Assembly: GCF_900215355.1 (NCBI RefSeq)
Contig: NZ_OBEA01000003.1
Span: 248,001 to 312,000 of the forward strand
Source of the DNA: Pseudooceanicola antarcticus
Lineage (GTDB): Bacteria; Pseudomonadota; Alphaproteobacteria; Rhodobacterales; Rhodobacteraceae
DNA: 64,000 nt
Reading direction: 5' to 3'
Within the stretch, counting starts at the first letter, position 1; the number at the start of each line of letters is the position of its first letter. Both the position numbers and the translations under genes were made by a program. Shown piece by piece: positions 40,642 through 51,532 of the stretch. The notes under the pieces are model-generated. The model saw nothing but the letters and a program-made list of their open reading frames with translations. It was not told the origin of the DNA and ran no database searches.

Positions 40642-43600
40642 CCGCGCTTGGCGGTTTCGATGGCGGTTTCCTGCAGCGAGGTCACCTCGATCTCGCCCTC
40701 GACCCGCGACTTCATCGCCTGCACGGCCGCCTTGGCGCCCGCGGCGGTGGTGAAGTAGGGGATCTTGTCGTAGAGCGCGACCGAGCGGATCTCGCGGGAG
40801 TCGGCCACCGATTGCGCGCCCTCGGTGGTGTTGAAGACCAGGGCGATCTCGCCATCCTTCAGCAGGTCCACCACGTTGGGGCGGCCCTCGTAGACCTTGT
40901 TCACGGTCTCGCAGGCGATGCCCGCATCGGTCAGCCAGTTGGCGGTGCCGCGGGTGGCCACCAGGGCGAAGCCAAGGTCGGTCAGGATGCGCGCCGCGTC
41001 CAGCATCTCGGCGTCCTTGTCGGTATCGCGGATCGAGATGAAGATACGGCCCTCGGTCGGCAGGTGCGAGCCCGCGCCCATCTGGGCCTTCAGGAAGGCA
41101 CGGCCGAAGCTGCGGTCATAGCCCATGACCTCGCCGGTGGAGCGCATTTCCGGCCCAAGCAGCGTATCGACGCCGGGGAAGCGGGCGAAGGGCAGCACGG
41201 CTTCCTTCACCGCGAAGCCTTCGATCTGCGGGTCGACCAGGTCGAAGTCCTTCAGCTTCTCGCCGGCCATGACGCGCGCGGCGATGGAGGCGATGGGGCT
41301 GTTCACGGCCTTGGCCACGAAGGGCACGGTCCGCGAGGCACGGGGGTTCACCTCGATGAGGTAGATCACGTCTTCGCCGTTCTCGGGCTTCACCGCGAAC
41401 TGCACGTTCATCAGGCCGACCACGCCCAGCTCAAGCGCCAGGGCGCGGGACTGGCGCTTCAGCTCGGCGATGACCTCGGCCGACAGGGAATGCGGCGGCA
41501 GCGAGCAGGCCGAGTCGCCCGAGTGGACGCCGGCCTCTTCGATGTGCTGCATGATGCCCGCGACATGAACGTCCTCGCCGTCGCAGAGCGCATCCACGTC
41601 GACCTCGACGGCACCGGACAGGTAGCTGTCCAGCAGCACCGGGCTGTCGCCCGAGACGACCACGGCGTCGCGGATGTAGCGCTTCAGGCCCTCCATCTCG
41701 CGGACGATCTCCATGGCGCGGCCACCCAGCACGTAGGAGGGGCGGATGACCAGCGGGAAGCCGATTTCCTCGGCGATCTCAAGCGCCTCGGTGTCGGAAT
41801 GGGCGATGCCGTTCTTCGGCTGCTTCAGGTCGAGGCGGTTCACCAGGTCCTGGAAGCGCTCGCGGTCCTCGGCCAGGTCGATGGCGTCGGGGGTGGTGCC
41901 CAGGATCGGGATACCCGCCTCTTCCAGCGCATTGGCCAGCTTCAGGGGCGTCTGGCCGCCGAACTGGACGATCACGCCATGCAGCGAGCCCTTGGACTGT
42001 TCGACGCGCAGGATTTCCATCACGTGCTCGAAGGTCAGCGGCTCGAAGTAGAGGCGATCCGAGGTGTCGTAGTCGGTCGAGACCGTCTCGGGGTTGCAGT
42101 TGACCATGATGGTCTCGTAACCCGCGTCGGTCAGGCTGAAGCAGGCGTGGCAGCAGCAATAGTCGAACTCGATGCCCTGGCCGATCCGGTTCGGACCGCC
42201 ACCCAGGATGACCACCTTCTTGCGGTCGGAGGGCCGTGCCTCGTCCTCGACCTCGCCCATCATGGGCTCTTCGTAGGTCGAGTACATGTAGGGGGTCTGG
42301 GCCTCGAACTCGGCGGCGCAGGTGTCGATGCGCTTGAAGACGGCGGTGACGCCCAGGTTGTGCCGGGCGCGGCGCACCTGGTCCTCGTCACGGGCCGAGA
42401 GCTTGGCCAGCCGGGCATCCGAGAAGCCCAGCATCTTCAGGCGGCGCAGGCCCTCTTCGGTCAGCGGAAGGCCGTTCATCTGCACCTCGGCCTCGGCGCG
42501 GATGATCTCGCGGATGCGGGCCAGGAACCAGGGATCGAAGGCGGTGACGGCCTGGATCTCGTCATCCGACAGGCCGAAGCGCATGGCCTGGGCGATGACG
42601 CGGATACGGTCCGGGGTCTGGCGCGACAGCGCCTTGACCACGGCGGCACGGTCGACCTCTGCGGCGGGGGCATCGGCAGAGACGCCCTCGATCTCGATCT
42701 CGTCGAGGCCGGTCAGGCCGGTCTCCATCGAGGCCAGGGCCTTCTGCAGCGATTCGTGGAAGGTCCGGCCAATGGCCATGACCTCGCCCACCGACTTCAT
42801 GGCGGTGGTCAGCAGCGGCTCGGAGCCGGGGAACTTCTCGAAGGCGAAACGCGGGATCTTGGTGACCACGTAGTCGATGGTCGGCTCGAAGGAGGCCGGC
42901 GTCACCTTGGTGATGTCGTTGTCCAGCTCGTCCAGCGTGTAGCCGACCGCCAGCTTGGCGGCGATCTTGGCAATCGGGAAGCCGGTGGCCTTGGAGGCCA
43001 GCGCGGAAGAGCGGGACACGCGGGGGTTCATCTCGATGACGACCATGCGGCCATCCTCGGGGTTGATCGCCCATTGCACGTTGGAGCCGCCGGTCTCGAC
43101 GCCGATCTCGCGCAGCACGGCGATCGAGGCCGAGCGCATGGCCTGGTATTCCTTGTCGGTCAGCGTCAGCGCCGGGGCCACGGTGATCGAATCGCCGGTG
43201 TGCACGCCCATCGGGTCCACGTTCTCGATCGAGCAGACGATGATCGCGTTGTCCGCCTTGTCGCGGACGACCTCCATCTCGTATTCCTTCCAGCCCAGCA
43301 GGCTTTCGTCGACCAGGATCTGGCCGACCGGAGAGGCCTCCATGCCGGAGCGGCAGTAATATTCGTAGTCGTCGCGGTTGTAGGCCACGCCACCGCCGGT
43401 GCCGCCCAGGGTGAAGGCAGGGCGGATGATCGCGGGCAGGCCGATGTGCTCCAGCGCCTCCATGGCCTCCTTCATGCCGGCGGCGATGTCGCGCTTGCCG
43501 TTCTCCATCTTCGGAGAGGTGACGATGGTCGCCTTGGGATTTTCCAGGCCGATGCGGTCCATGGCGTCGCGGAAGAGCTTGCGGTCCTCGGCCATCTCGA

Positions 43601-43967
43601 TGGCTTCGCGGTTGGCGCCGATGAGCTCGACGCCGAATTTCTCGAGCACGCCCTGGTCATCCAGCGCCAGCGCGGTGTTCAGGCCGGTCTGGCCGCCCAT
43701 GGTGGGCAGCAGCGCGTCGGGGCGCTCTTTCTCGATGATCTTGGCGACAACCTCGGGCGTGATCGGCTCGATATAGGTCGCGTCGGCAAGGCCGGGGTCG
43801 GTCATGATCGTGGCGGGGTTCGAGTTCACCAGGATCACCCGGTAGCCCTCTTCACGCAGCGCCTTGCAGGCCTGGGCACCCGAGTAGTCGAATTCACAGG
43901 CCTGGCCGATGATGATGGGCCCCGCGCCGATGATCATGATTGAGTTGATATCGGTTCTCTTAGGCAT
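40638..43967 (-). CDS. carB: Carbamoyl-phosphate synthase large subunit
   Basis: 1109-residue enzyme using ATP, bicarbonate and ammonia (from CarA) to make carbamoyl phosphate for arginine and pyrimidine synthesis. The two halves each contain an ATP-grasp domain; the N-terminus [30 protein letters not shown] is the classical carB start, and the second half has [22 protein letters not shown]-terminal MGS-like allosteric domain follows. ATG 43967 is chosen on this basis. A sigma70-type promoter is seen about 60 bases upstream. carA is not in the window. Confidence 0.97.
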   Translation of the reverse strand: MPKRTDINSIMIIGAGPIIIGQACEFDYSGAQACKALREEGYRVILVNSNPATIMTDPGLADATYIEPITPEVVAKIIEKERPDALLPTMGGQTGLNTALALDDQGVLEKFGVELIGANREAIEMAEDRKLFRDAMDRIGLENPKATIVTSPKMENGKRDIAAGMKEAMEALEHIGLPAIIRPAFTLGGTGGGVAYNRDDYEYYCRSGMEASPVGQILVDESLLGWKEYEMEVVRDKADNAIIVCSIENVDPMGVHTGDSITVAPALTLTDKEYQAMRSASIAVLREIGVETGGSNVQWAINPEDGRMVVIEMNPRVSRSSALASKATGFPIAKIAAKLAVGYTLDELDNDITKVTPASFEPTIDYVVTKIPRFAFEKFPGSEPLLTTAMKSVGEVMAIGRTFHESLQKALASMETGLTGLDEIEIEGVSADAPAAEVDRAAVVKALSRQTPDRIRVIAQAMRFGLSDDEIQAVTAFDPWFLARIREIIRAEAEVQMNGLPLTEEGLRRLKMLGFSDARLAKLSARDEDQVRRARHNLGVTAVFKRIDTCAAEFEAQTPYMYSTYEEPMMGEVEDEARPSDRKKVVILGGGPNRIGQGIEFDYCCCHACFSLTDAGYETIMVNCNPETVSTDYDTSDRLYFEPLTFEHVMEILRVEQSKGSLHGVIVQFGGQTPLKLANALEEAGIPILGTTPDAIDLAEDRERFQDLVNRLDLKQPKNGIAHSDTEALEIAEEIGFPLVIRPSYVLGGRAMEIVREMEGLKRYIRDAVVVSGDSPVLLDSYLSGAVEVDVDALCDGEDVHVAGIMQHIEEAGVHSGDSACSLPPHSLSAEVIAELKRQSRALALELGVVGLMNVQFAVKPENGEDVIYLIEVNPRASRTVPFVAKAVNSPIASIAARVMAGEKLKDFDLVDPQIEGFAVKEAVLPFARFPGVDTLLGPEMRSTGEVMGYDRSFGRAFLKAQMGAGSHLPTEGRIFISIRDTDKDAEMLDAARILTDLGFALVATRGTANWLTDAGIACETVNKVYEGRPNVVDLLKDGEIALVFNTTEGAQSVADSREIRSVALYDKIPYFTTAAGAKAAVQAMKSRVEGEIEVTSLQETAIETAKRG

Positions 43968-43996
43968 TCTGGGGACCTCGTGACAGCGCGATAGGA

Positions 43997-44015
43997 CGCG
44001 GGGGAGATCCCCGCG
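43997..44015 (-). promoter_or_regulatory. Hairpin in the carB leader
   Basis: A 7-bp stem (CGCGGGG with CCCCGCG, five-base loop) lies in the transcribed leader about 30 bases before the carB ATG. It could affect translation or attenuation, but no leader peptide is evident. Confidence 0.4.
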
Positions 44016-44028
44016 CAAAATTGTCTGC

Positions 44029-44056
44029 GTTATAGTCAGCGCGCGTTGGGGTTCAA
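44029..44056 (-). promoter_or_regulatory. Predicted sigma70-type promoter of carB
   Basis: On the minus strand, TTGAAC (-35, 44051-44056) and TATAAC (-10, 44029-44034) are separated by 16 bases, with carB beginning ~60 bases downstream. Overlapping the -35 is a small dyad (GGGGTT/AACCCC). Confidence 0.6.
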
Positions 44057-44213
44057 CCCCTGATCGGCCTGCCTTGACCGAAAGCCTTCGCCAGCTCACG
44101 CGACGTTCCGCGCCGCGGGGGGCGCATTCGTCGTGCCGCTGGTCTGGCTTGGGAATCGGCAGCAGGCCGCGGGGGCGGCGCGCCCCCGACCCTAGCCTGT
44201 TACCGCACCGGCG

Positions 44214-45494
44214 TCACTCAGCCGCCGATTGTGCCCTTTCCGGGGTGGCGGCCTTCGGGGAGGCCTGGCCCCCGGTGGTCGCATCCGCATCGCGGTAGAG
44301 GTAATCGCGCGTCAGCGGCACCGCCTGCTGGTCGCGGGCCAGCTGGAACTGGAACACCACCTGGTCATTCATCCGAAAGGTCATCTCGGAGGCGATCAGG
44401 TAGAGCCGCCACATCCGCACGAAGCGCTCGTCGTAGAGCTCGCGTGCCTTGTCGACGTTCTCCATGAAGCGGTCGTACCAATGCTTCAGGGTCTCGGCAT
44501 AGTGCAGCCGCCAGACCTCGACGTCGCAGGTCACCAGCCGTTCCTTCTCGATTGCGGCGCTGGCCTCGGAGAGCGCGGGGACATAGCCGCCGGGGAAGAT
44601 GTACTTGGTGATGAAAGCCGCCGTGGCACCGGGCGGGTCGCTGCGCCCGATGGTATGGATCAGCGCCACCCCGTCGGGGGCGAGGAACTGCTTCACGTGG
44701 CGGAAGTACTCGCGGTAATGCGGCACGCCCACGTGCTCGAACATGCCCACCGAGACGACGCGGTCGAAGGTCTCGTCCACGTGGCGGTAGTCCTGCAGGC
44801 GGATATCGACCTGGTCTTCCAGGCCCGCCTCCTTCACCCGCCGCGTGGCGATGGCGTGCTGTTCCCTCGACAGGGTCACGCCGACCACCCGGACACCGTA
44901 GTCGCGGGCCAGCGTCAGCGCCATGCCGCCCCAGCCACAGCCGATGTCCAGCACCTTCAGGCCGGGCTTCAGCCGCAGCTTGCCCGCGATATGATGCTTC
45001 TTGGCCAGTTGGGCCTCTTCCAGCGTCATGTCGGGCCGCGCGAAATAGGCGCAGGAATACTGCCGGTCCTCGTCGAGGAAGAGATCGTAGAGCGCGCCGG
45101 AAAGGTCGTAGTGATGCGCCACGTTCTCCTGCGCCTTGCCGACCGGGTTGAACTGGGCGATCCGGCGCAGGATGCGGCGCGAGGTAGAGACGGCGCGCTG
45201 GACACCGCCGCGCCGCGCGCCATCCGAGCGCAGGTTGACCATGGCCAGTTCGATCACGCCATAGAGGTCGTCATTGCCAAGCTCGATATCGCCATCCATG
45301 TAGCCCTCGCAGAAGGCCAGCTCGATATCGGTGATCATCTTGCGCGGCAGGTCGGGGTCTTTCAGCGTCACCTCGATCTCGGGCCCGCCGGGGCCGCCGC
45401 CGAAGGTCTTGCAGGTGCCGTCCGCGAAGGTCACCTCTAGCCGCCCTTTCCGGATGGCCCGGTCCAGGAATGAAGTCAGTAAGGAATCCCACAT
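44214..45494 (-). CDS. cfa: Cyclopropane-fatty-acyl-phospholipid synthase
   Basis: 426-residue SAM-dependent enzyme that adds a methylene bridge to unsaturated membrane lipids. The SAM site is VLDIGCGWGGMALTLARDYG at about residues 200-219. A family motif QYSCAYF and a long C-terminal part (VEVWRLHYAETLKHWYDRFM) are present. It has the short N-terminal domain form typical of alphaproteobacteria. Stress or growth-phase control is likely, but no specific site was recognised. Confidence 0.92.
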   Translation of the reverse strand: MWDSLLTSFLDRAIRKGRLEVTFADGTCKTFGGGPGGPEIEVTLKDPDLPRKMITDIELAFCEGYMDGDIELGNDDLYGVIELAMVNLRSDGARRGGVQRAVSTSRRILRRIAQFNPVGKAQENVAHHYDLSGALYDLFLDEDRQYSCAYFARPDMTLEEAQLAKKHHIAGKLRLKPGLKVLDIGCGWGGMALTLARDYGVRVVGVTLSREQHAIATRRVKEAGLEDQVDIRLQDYRHVDETFDRVVSVGMFEHVGVPHYREYFRHVKQFLAPDGVALIHTIGRSDPPGATAAFITKYIFPGGYVPALSEASAAIEKERLVTCDVEVWRLHYAETLKHWYDRFMENVDKARELYDERFVRMWRLYLIASEMTFRMNDQVVFQFQLARDQQAVPLTRDYLYRDADATTGGQASPKAATPERAQSAAE

Positions 45495-45978
45495 TCAATA
45501 ATCTCCCTCGAAAGGGTCCTGTACGTCGCGCGGGTCGGAGAGGGGGCCGGGGCGTCCGGGGCCGGTAACCGGACCATGCGCCTGACCACTTTGGCAGAAG
45601 TGAACAAAGTATGTAAATCGCATGTATGCGGCAGGGATGTTCATGATTGCACAAGTAATTGGTTAATGCTGCGGGGACCCCACGGGCCTGCACGGAAAAT
45701 GTGCGATATGGCGGAAACAGGCGGGATCGGGCCCCGGCGAGGGCGCGCACCGGGGGCGTGCCGGGGCCTAATCCGGGGTCCCGCGCCGGACCGGGGCCGC
45801 ATGGATTTGCCGCCGCGGGCGGGTGCCGTGGCGCCAGCGGGGCGCTCAGCTGCCCCGAGAGACCCCTTCCACCCCCTGTCCGACTTGACTTTCCGCGCGC
45901 TTCCGTGTGAACCGGCGCAGGCTAAACCCGGCCCCTCCGGCACGGGGCAGACCGCGCGAGACGAAAGAGGACAGACCC
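45495..45978. other. 484-bp gene-free stretch between cfa and aspS
   Basis: The two flanking genes are divergent, so this holds both promoters. A TTGACT at 45885-45890 could be an aspS -35, but the matching -10 is poor. The part next to cfa (45585-45670) is relatively AT-rich. I see no convincing small ORF or RNA gene. Confidence 0.5.
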
Positions 45979-47760
45979 ATGCATTCCTACCGCAGCCACA
46001 CCTGCGTCGACCTGACCAAGGCCAATGTGGGCGAAAACGTCCGCCTCTCGGGCTGGGTGCACCGGGTGCGAGATCACGGCGGCATCCTCTTCATCGACCT
46101 GCGCGACCACTACGGCACCACCCAGGTGCTCTGCGATCCCGACAGCGCCGCCTTCGCCGAAGTCGAGAAGGTGCGCAGCGAATGGTGTATCCGCATCGAC
46201 GGTGAGGTGAAGGCCCGCGACGAGAGCCTGGTGAACCCCAAGCTGCCCACTGGCGAGATCGAGGTCTTCGTGCGCGACATCGAGGTGCTGGGCGCCGCGA
46301 AGGAGCTGCCGCTGATGGTCTTCGGCGACCAGGAATACCCCGAGGAAACCCGCCTGCGCTATCGCTACCTGGACCTGCGCCGCGAGCAGATGCAGAAGAA
46401 CATGGTGCTGCGCTCTGACGTGGTCAGCTCGATCCGCAAGCGCATGTGGGACCTGAACTTCAAGGAGTTCCAGACCCCGATCATCACCGCCTCCTCCCCC
46501 GAGGGCGCGCGTGACTTCCTGGTGCCCTCGCGTCTGCACCCCGGCAAGTTCTACGCCCTGCCGCAGGCCCCGCAGCAGTTCAAGCAGCTGCTGATGGTCT
46601 CGGGCTTCGACAAGTATTTCCAGATCGCGCCCTGCTTCCGCGACGAGGATCCGCGCGCCGATCGCTCGCCCACCGACTTCTACCAGCTGGACATGGAGAT
46701 GAGCTTCGTCACCCAGCAGGATGTCTTCGACACGATCTCGCCCGTGCTGGCGGGGATCTTCGAGGAATTCGGCGGCGGCAAGAAGGTCGACGCGCCTGCC
46801 GAGTGGCCGCAGATCTCTTATGCCGACGCGGCGCTGAAGTATGGCTCCGACAAGCCCGACCTGCGTAACCCGATCGAGATGCAGGTGGTCTCCGAGCACT
46901 TCGCGGGCTCGGGCTTCGCGATCTTCGCCAAGCTGCTGGAGCAGGAAGGCACCGAGATCCGCGCCATCCCCGCCCCCACCGGTGGCTCGCGCAAATTCTG
47001 CGACCGCATGAACGCCTTCGCCCAGAAGGAAGGTCTGCCCGGCATGGGCTACATCTTCTGGCGCGACAAGGACGGCGAAATGGAAGCCGCGGGCCCGCTG
47101 GCCAAGAACATCGGCCCCGAGCGCACCGAGGCGATCCGCCAGCAGCTGGGTCTGGGCGTCGGCGACGCGGCCTTCTTCCTGGGCGGCAAGCCCAAGAGCT
47201 TCGAGGCCGTCGCCGGCCGCGCCCGCAACGTCATCGGCGAAGAGCTGGGCCTGACCGACAAGGACCGTTTCGCCTTTGCCTGGATCGTCGACTTCCCGAT
47301 CTACGAGAAGGACGAGGAAACCGGCAAGCTGGACTTCGAGCACAACCCCTTCTCCATGCCCCAGGGTGGCATGGAAGCGCTGGAAGGTGACCCGCTGGCG
47401 GTCAAGGGCTACCAGTACGACCTGGCCTGCAACGGCTATGAGCTGGTTTCGGGCGCGATCCGGAACCACAAGCCCGAGATCATGTTCAAGGCCTTCGAGC
47501 TGGCCGGCTACGGCAAGGAAGAAGTGCTGAAGCGCTTCGGCGGAATGGTCAACGCCTTCCAGTACGGCGCCCCGCCGCACGGCGGTTGCGCGGCCGGTAT
47601 CGACCGTATCGTCATGCTGCTGGCGGAAGAGAGCAACATCCGCGAGGTGATCCTCTTCCCGATGAACCAGCGCGCCGAGGACCTGATGATGGACGCGCCC
47701 TCCGAGCCCACGCCGGAACAGCTGATGGAGCTGAACCTGCGCGTGATCCCGCAGGAATAA
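45979..47760 (+). CDS. aspS: Aspartyl-tRNA synthetase (bacterial type)
   Basis: 593-residue class II synthetase. The OB-fold anticodon domain starts [35 protein letters not shown], and motif 2 ([24 protein letters not shown]) and motif 3 ([14 protein letters not shown]) flank the GAD-type insertion of bacterial enzymes. Whether it also charges tRNA-Asn depends on the presence of GatCAB/AsnRS elsewhere. ATG 45979 begins at the family N-terminus. Confidence 0.97.
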   Translation: MHSYRSHTCVDLTKANVGENVRLSGWVHRVRDHGGILFIDLRDHYGTTQVLCDPDSAAFAEVEKVRSEWCIRIDGEVKARDESLVNPKLPTGEIEVFVRDIEVLGAAKELPLMVFGDQEYPEETRLRYRYLDLRREQMQKNMVLRSDVVSSIRKRMWDLNFKEFQTPIITASSPEGARDFLVPSRLHPGKFYALPQAPQQFKQLLMVSGFDKYFQIAPCFRDEDPRADRSPTDFYQLDMEMSFVTQQDVFDTISPVLAGIFEEFGGGKKVDAPAEWPQISYADAALKYGSDKPDLRNPIEMQVVSEHFAGSGFAIFAKLLEQEGTEIRAIPAPTGGSRKFCDRMNAFAQKEGLPGMGYIFWRDKDGEMEAAGPLAKNIGPERTEAIRQQLGLGVGDAAFFLGGKPKSFEAVAGRARNVIGEELGLTDKDRFAFAWIVDFPIYEKDEETGKLDFEHNPFSMPQGGMEALEGDPLAVKGYQYDLACNGYELVSGAIRNHKPEIMFKAFELAGYGKEEVLKRFGGMVNAFQYGAPPHGGCAAGIDRIVMLLAEESNIREVILFPMNQRAEDLMMDAPSEPTPEQLMELNLRVIPQE

Positions 47761-47784
47761 GCCGCGCGTCCCGCGTATTTGCGA

Positions 47785-47814
47785 AAGGCCCCCGGAGCGA
47801 TCCGGGGGCCTTTT
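47785..47814 (+). terminator. Strong terminator of aspS
   Basis: A perfect 12-bp stem (AAGGCCCCCGGA with TCCGGGGGCCTT, loop GCGA) runs into TTTTGCG, 24 bases after the aspS stop. Confidence 0.85.
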
Positions 47815-47907
47815 GCGTTGCGCGATGACCTGTTTCGGCGGGCCTTTCCAACCGGCAGCGTATTGCCTATCGTCCGGGCAAGCAGAGCCTTCGGAAGGAT
47901 GCAGAGC

Positions 47908-48618
47908 ATGAGCCAGGATCGCCCCCAGGGCCCGCTGGTCGAGAACTGGCAACCGCCGGTCGCGCCGCCGCGCGATCTGCTGCTTGAGGGGCATCATGTA
48001 CGCCTGGTGCCGCTGAAGGCCGAGGCCCATGCCGCGTTGCTTTTCAACGCCTATGCGGACCAGGACTGGCTCTGGGACTACATGCCCGTCGGGCCCTTTC
48101 ACTCGGCCTCGCAATATCACCGCTGGGTGCGCTCGGTCGAAGACGGCCCGGTGCGCTTCATGGCCATCGAGGATCGTCAGAAGGGGGTCGTGGGGGTGGC
48201 CTCCTACCTGAACATCGTGCCCGAGATGGGTTCGGTCGAGGTCGGCAACATCGCCTTCGCGCCTGCGCTGCAGGGCACGGTGGCGGCGACCGAGGCCATG
48301 GTGCTGATGATGAACTGGGCCTTCGAAGCCGGGTATCGGCGCTACGAGTGGAAGTGCAACGCGCTGAACATCCCCTCGCGCCGCGCGGCGCAGCGGCTTG
48401 GCTTCAGCTACGAGGGCGTCTTCCGCCAGCACATGGTGGTGAAGGGCCGCAACCGCGATACCGCATGGTTTGCCATCACCGACAGCGACTGGCCGGCGCT
48501 GAAAGAGGCCTATGCGGTCTGGCTGAACCCGGCCAATTTCGACGCGGCGGGCCAGCAGCGCGAACGTCTGTCGGATCTGACCCGGCTGGTGCGGGTCAGC
48601 TCCGATCCCGAACTGTAG
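47908..48618 (+). CDS. GNAT-family N-acetyltransferase (RimJ/RimL-like)
   Basis: 236-residue acetyltransferase with the GNAT fold in RimJ/RimL style: LEGHHVRLVPLKAEAHAALLF, SVEVGNIAFAPALQGTVAATEAMVLMM (acetyl-CoA loop), and NALNIPSRRAAQRLGFSYEGVFRQHMVVKGRNRDTAWFAI. The ATG at 47908 is chosen because AAGGA lies about nine bases before it; an ATG three codons upstream abuts that site. The target is unknown. It ends immediately before the stop of the aminotransferase on the other strand. Confidence 0.87.
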   Translation: MSQDRPQGPLVENWQPPVAPPRDLLLEGHHVRLVPLKAEAHAALLFNAYADQDWLWDYMPVGPFHSASQYHRWVRSVEDGPVRFMAIEDRQKGVVGVASYLNIVPEMGSVEVGNIAFAPALQGTVAATEAMVLMMNWAFEAGYRRYEWKCNALNIPSRRAAQRLGFSYEGVFRQHMVVKGRNRDTAWFAITDSDWPALKEAYAVWLNPANFDAAGQQRERLSDLTRLVRVSSDPEL

Positions 48619-49485
48619 TTACAGCACCATGTCCGAGGCGGCCCAGTCCCAGTAGAGCGCGCGCACGCGTGCCGACATGGGGCCGACTTCATATGTGGTG
48701 TCCTCGAAGGCGGTGACGGGGGTGACCTTGTTGAGGTTGCCCGAGAGGAAGACCTCGTCCGCCTGCTCGAAATCGGCATAGGTCATCACGGTTTCATGCA
48801 CGCGCACGCCATCGGCGCGCAGGTTGGCGATGTGGCGGGCGCGGGTGATGCCCGACAGGAAGGTGCCATTGGGGATCGGGGTGAAGACCTCTCCGTCCTG
48901 CACCGCGAAGACATTGGCGGTGGCGCTTTCGGCGACATTGCCCATGGCGTCGCAGACCAGCGCATTGCCGAAGCCCCGCGCGCGCACCTCGGCCAGCATG
49001 CGGCCATTGTTGGGATAGAGCGCGCCCGCCTTGGCATTGGTCACGGCGCAATCCAGCGTCGGGCGGCGGAAGCGGGTCTTGCCCAGGGTCGTGGCGGCCT
49101 CGGGGGCGGCCATGGGGATCTCTTCCAGCGCCAGGCAGAAGCCGGTGCCCAGGCCATAGCCCGGCTGCACCACGGTCTCATTGCCCATGAGCGCCCAGTA
49201 CATGGGCCGGATATAGACCGCAGCGCCCTTGTCGAAACGGGTCAGGCCCTCGCGGGTCAGGGCGATCCATTCGTCGACCGAGACCGTGGGTTCGATCATC
49301 ATCGCCTCGGCAGAGCGGTTCACGCGCTCCATGTGGGGGCGCAGGTCGGGCATCTTGCCGTCGAACATCCGTGCCCCGTCGAAGACGGTCGAGCCCAGCC
49401 AGGCGCCGTGATCCCCGGCCTTCATCACCGCCAGGTCACCCTGGTGCCATGTGCCGTCGAAATAGGTGTGGATCTGGCCGGTCAT
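48619..49485 (-). CDS. Branched-chain-type class IV aminotransferase
   Basis: 288-residue fold-type IV PLP enzyme. The N-terminal IHTYFDGTWHQGDLAVM and DHGAWLGSTVFDGARMF, the MYWALMGNETVVQPGYG region and the TNAKAGALYPNNGRM segment with the probable PLP lysine resemble branched-chain and related aminotransferases. It may make Leu, Ile and Val or act as a D-amino-acid or 4-amino-type enzyme. ATG 49485 is favoured because AAGGAG is six bases before it, against the abutting ATG at 49491. It is convergent with the GNAT gene with no intervening base. Confidence 0.85.
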   Translation of the reverse strand: MTGQIHTYFDGTWHQGDLAVMKAGDHGAWLGSTVFDGARMFDGKMPDLRPHMERVNRSAEAMMIEPTVSVDEWIALTREGLTRFDKGAAVYIRPMYWALMGNETVVQPGYGLGTGFCLALEEIPMAAPEAATTLGKTRFRRPTLDCAVTNAKAGALYPNNGRMLAEVRARGFGNALVCDAMGNVAESATANVFAVQDGEVFTPIPNGTFLSGITRARHIANLRADGVRVHETVMTYADFEQADEVFLSGNLNKVTPVTAFEDTTYEVGPMSARVRALYWDWAASDMVL

Positions 49486-49571
49486 CTGCATCTCCTTCGC
49501 TGCGTGCGTCAGGGATAGGCCATCGTCCGGCTATAGGGAAGGGTCATGGGGCCGCTGCCCCGTGGTGAATT

Positions 49572-49593
49572 CCCCGACCCGGAGGGGTCGGGG
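49572..49593. repeat. Perfect 9-bp hairpin in the gap between aminotransferase and VOC genes
   Basis: CCCCGACCC pairs with GGGTCGGGG (loop GGAG). No T-run follows on either strand. It lies 75 bases upstream of the aminotransferase start, in a ~260-base gap otherwise without recognisable features; a GGGTGAACCCC near 49647 is another possible short dyad. Confidence 0.6.
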
Positions 49594-49746
49594 GACTCAT
49601 GCTGAAAAGGTCTTGAAGTAAAGGTAGCCGACACGAGATCCGGGGGGGTGAACCCCGCGTAGCCAGGTCTTCGAGCCCACTCTCGCCGCGCTTTGAAACA
49701 CTTCGGTGACAGCGCAATCAAGGTCGGGTGAAATTGCGGCCCAGGA

Positions 49747-50241
49747 TCACTCCGACGCCTCTGCCGCGGCCAGAAGTGCCTTCAGATCGAGCGGCGCGTT
49801 GTACATCGCAAGGCTGCCATCGGGCTGGCGGGGCCATTCCGCCTCGGGCTTGTCCCAATAGAGCTCGACGCCGTTGTCGTCCGGGTCGCGCAGGTAGATG
49901 GCTTCGCTGACGCCATGATCGGCGGCCCCGTCCAGGGTCAGGCCGGCGTCGTAGACGCGGCGCAGCGCATCGCCCAGGGCGGCGCGGGTCGGGTAGAGGA
50001 AGGCGGTGTGGTAGAGCCCGGTGTGACCGGCAGGCGGCGGGGTGGCGCCACGGCTCTCCCAGGTGTTGAGACCGATGTGGTGGTGGTAGCCGCCAGCCGA
50101 GAGGAAGGCCGCGCCGGGACCGTATTGCTGGGTCACCTCGAAGCCGAGCACACCCGAGTAGAAATCGATGGAGCGCGCCAGGTCAGAGACCCTCAGGTGG
50201 ACGTGACCGATGCGGGTGGCGGGGTGGACTGGATTGGTCAT
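49747..50241 (-). CDS. VOC-family dioxygenase-like protein
   Basis: 164-residue protein resembling catechol-2,3-dioxygenase-type VOC proteins (CatE-like group). It has IGHVHLRVSDLARSIDFYSGVLGFEV in the first module, GLYHTAFLYPTRAALGDALRRV in the second, and IYLRDPDDNGVELYWDKP at the end. His in HVHLRV, His in YHTAF and Glu in VELYW are the likely Fe ligands. Its substrate cannot be assigned. Confidence 0.85.
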   Translation of the reverse strand: MTNPVHPATRIGHVHLRVSDLARSIDFYSGVLGFEVTQQYGPGAAFLSAGGYHHHIGLNTWESRGATPPPAGHTGLYHTAFLYPTRAALGDALRRVYDAGLTLDGAADHGVSEAIYLRDPDDNGVELYWDKPEAEWPRQPDGSLAMYNAPLDLKALLAAAEASE

Positions 50242-50321
50242 TTCACAAACTCCTTGAATGACCCGAAGCTAGTCCTGCGTGTCAGCCCACACCAGCCTCA
50301 CCAGAGCGCCGCTCATGTGCA

Positions 50322-50351
50322 AAAATGCGAAGGGCGCCCGAAGGCGCCCTT
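50322..50351 (-). terminator. Terminator of trpS
   Basis: A 9-bp stem (AAGGGCGCC with GGCGCCCTT on the plus strand) and a four-base loop (TTCG on the minus strand) are followed on the minus strand by CGCATTTTTG, 24 bases beyond the trpS stop. Confidence 0.8.
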
Positions 50352-50375
50352 GCTGTCTTTCGATCCGGATGCCGC

Positions 50376-51425
50376 TCAGGAGCGGATCATGCCGACGATC
50401 TCGTAGGTCTTCTTCAGGATCGGCTCGGCGATCTCGCGGGCCTTCTCGGCGCCATTGCCGATGATGCGGTCGATCTCGTCCGGGGTTTCCATCAGGCGGG
50501 CCATCTCGGAGGAGATCGGCGCCAGGTGGGCCACGGCCACATCGGCCAGCATCGGCTTGAACTCCGAGAACTGCTTGCCGCCGACCTCTGCCAGCACCGC
50601 GTCCACATCCATGCCGGCAAGGGCGGCGTAGATGTTGACGAGGTTGCGCGCCTCGGGGCGGTCCTCCAGGCCCTTGGCCTCGGAGGGCAGGGCCTCGGGG
50701 TCGGTGCGGGCCTTGCGGATCTTGTTCGCAATCGCATCGGCGTCATCGGTCAGGTTGATGCGCGCCATGTCCGAAGGATCGGACTTCGACATCTTCTTCG
50801 AGCCGTCGCGCAGGGACATGACGCGGGTGGCCGCGCCCTCGATCACCGGCTCGGTGACGGGGAAGAAGTCGACGCCGTAGTCATTGTTGAACTTGATCGC
50901 GATGTCGCGGGTCAGCTCGATATGCTGCTTCTGGTCCTCGCCCACGGGGACGTGGGTCGCATGGTAGACCAGGATGTCGGCCGCCATAAGCGAGGGATAG
51001 GCGAAGAGGCCCAGCGAGGCGTTCTGCTGGTTCTTGCCCGCCTTGTCCTTCCATTGGGTCATCCGCTGCATCCAGCCCATGCGGGCGACGCAGTTGAAGA
51101 TCCAGGCCAGTTGTGTGTGCTCGGGCACCTGGGACTGGTTGAACAGGATCGCCTTTGCCGGGTCGAGGCCCGAGGCGATGTAGCCGGCGGCCAGCTCTCG
51201 GGTCTGGCGACGCAGGGCCTCGGGATCCTGCCAGACGGTGATCGCATGCAGGTCGACCATGCAGAAGATCGTCTCGAAGCCCTCGTTCAGCCCGCGCTCT
51301 TGCCAATCCACGAAACGGCGCATGGCGCCAAGGTAGTTGCCCAGGGTCAGCCCACCCGAGGGCTGGATACCCGAGAACACTCGGGGCTGGAATTTCGTGG
51401 TCTGGTTCGCGCTTGCGTCGGACAT
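50376..51425 (-). CDS. trpS: Tryptophanyl-tRNA synthetase
   Basis: 349-residue class I synthetase charging tRNA-Trp. The N-terminal [19 protein letters not shown] contains the TLGN variant of the HIGH motif, and [11 protein letters not shown] is the KMSKS motif. The length and these motifs are typical. ATG 51425 ([19 protein letters not shown]) is chosen by family start; upstream in-frame codons are not conserved-looking. A clear terminator follows the gene. Confidence 0.96.
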   Translation of the reverse strand: MSDASANQTTKFQPRVFSGIQPSGGLTLGNYLGAMRRFVDWQERGLNEGFETIFCMVDLHAITVWQDPEALRRQTRELAAGYIASGLDPAKAILFNQSQVPEHTQLAWIFNCVARMGWMQRMTQWKDKAGKNQQNASLGLFAYPSLMAADILVYHATHVPVGEDQKQHIELTRDIAIKFNNDYGVDFFPVTEPVIEGAATRVMSLRDGSKKMSKSDPSDMARINLTDDADAIANKIRKARTDPEALPSEAKGLEDRPEARNLVNIYAALAGMDVDAVLAEVGGKQFSEFKPMLADVAVAHLAPISSEMARLMETPDEIDRIIGNGAEKAREIAEPILKKTYEIVGMIRS

Positions 51426-51532
51426 CTCCGCACTCCTGTCAGCGGCCACTGGTAAATGTGCCCTCGCTGGCTTACCCATGCCCCGAAAGGGCGTCAACCG
51501 GGCAAGGGGCGCCACGCAGCAGAGGGCAGGCC

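Noticed and set aside
39531-43943. 1470-codon open frame on the plus strand opposite the GFA, PPOX and carB genes
   Set aside because: It is antisense to carB and the neighbouring genes. Composition is repetitive in Gly, Ala, Arg and His with no recognisable domain, as expected from codon bias in high-GC genes.
44171-44187. GGGGGCG-GCG-CGCCCCC palindrome downstream of cfa
   Set aside because: A stem is possible but there is no T-run on either strand; such GC palindromes are frequent here, so no terminator call was made.
45922-48432. 836-codon open frame on the minus strand opposite aspS and GNAT
   Set aside because: Shadow of strong coding sequence on the other strand, no motif seen.
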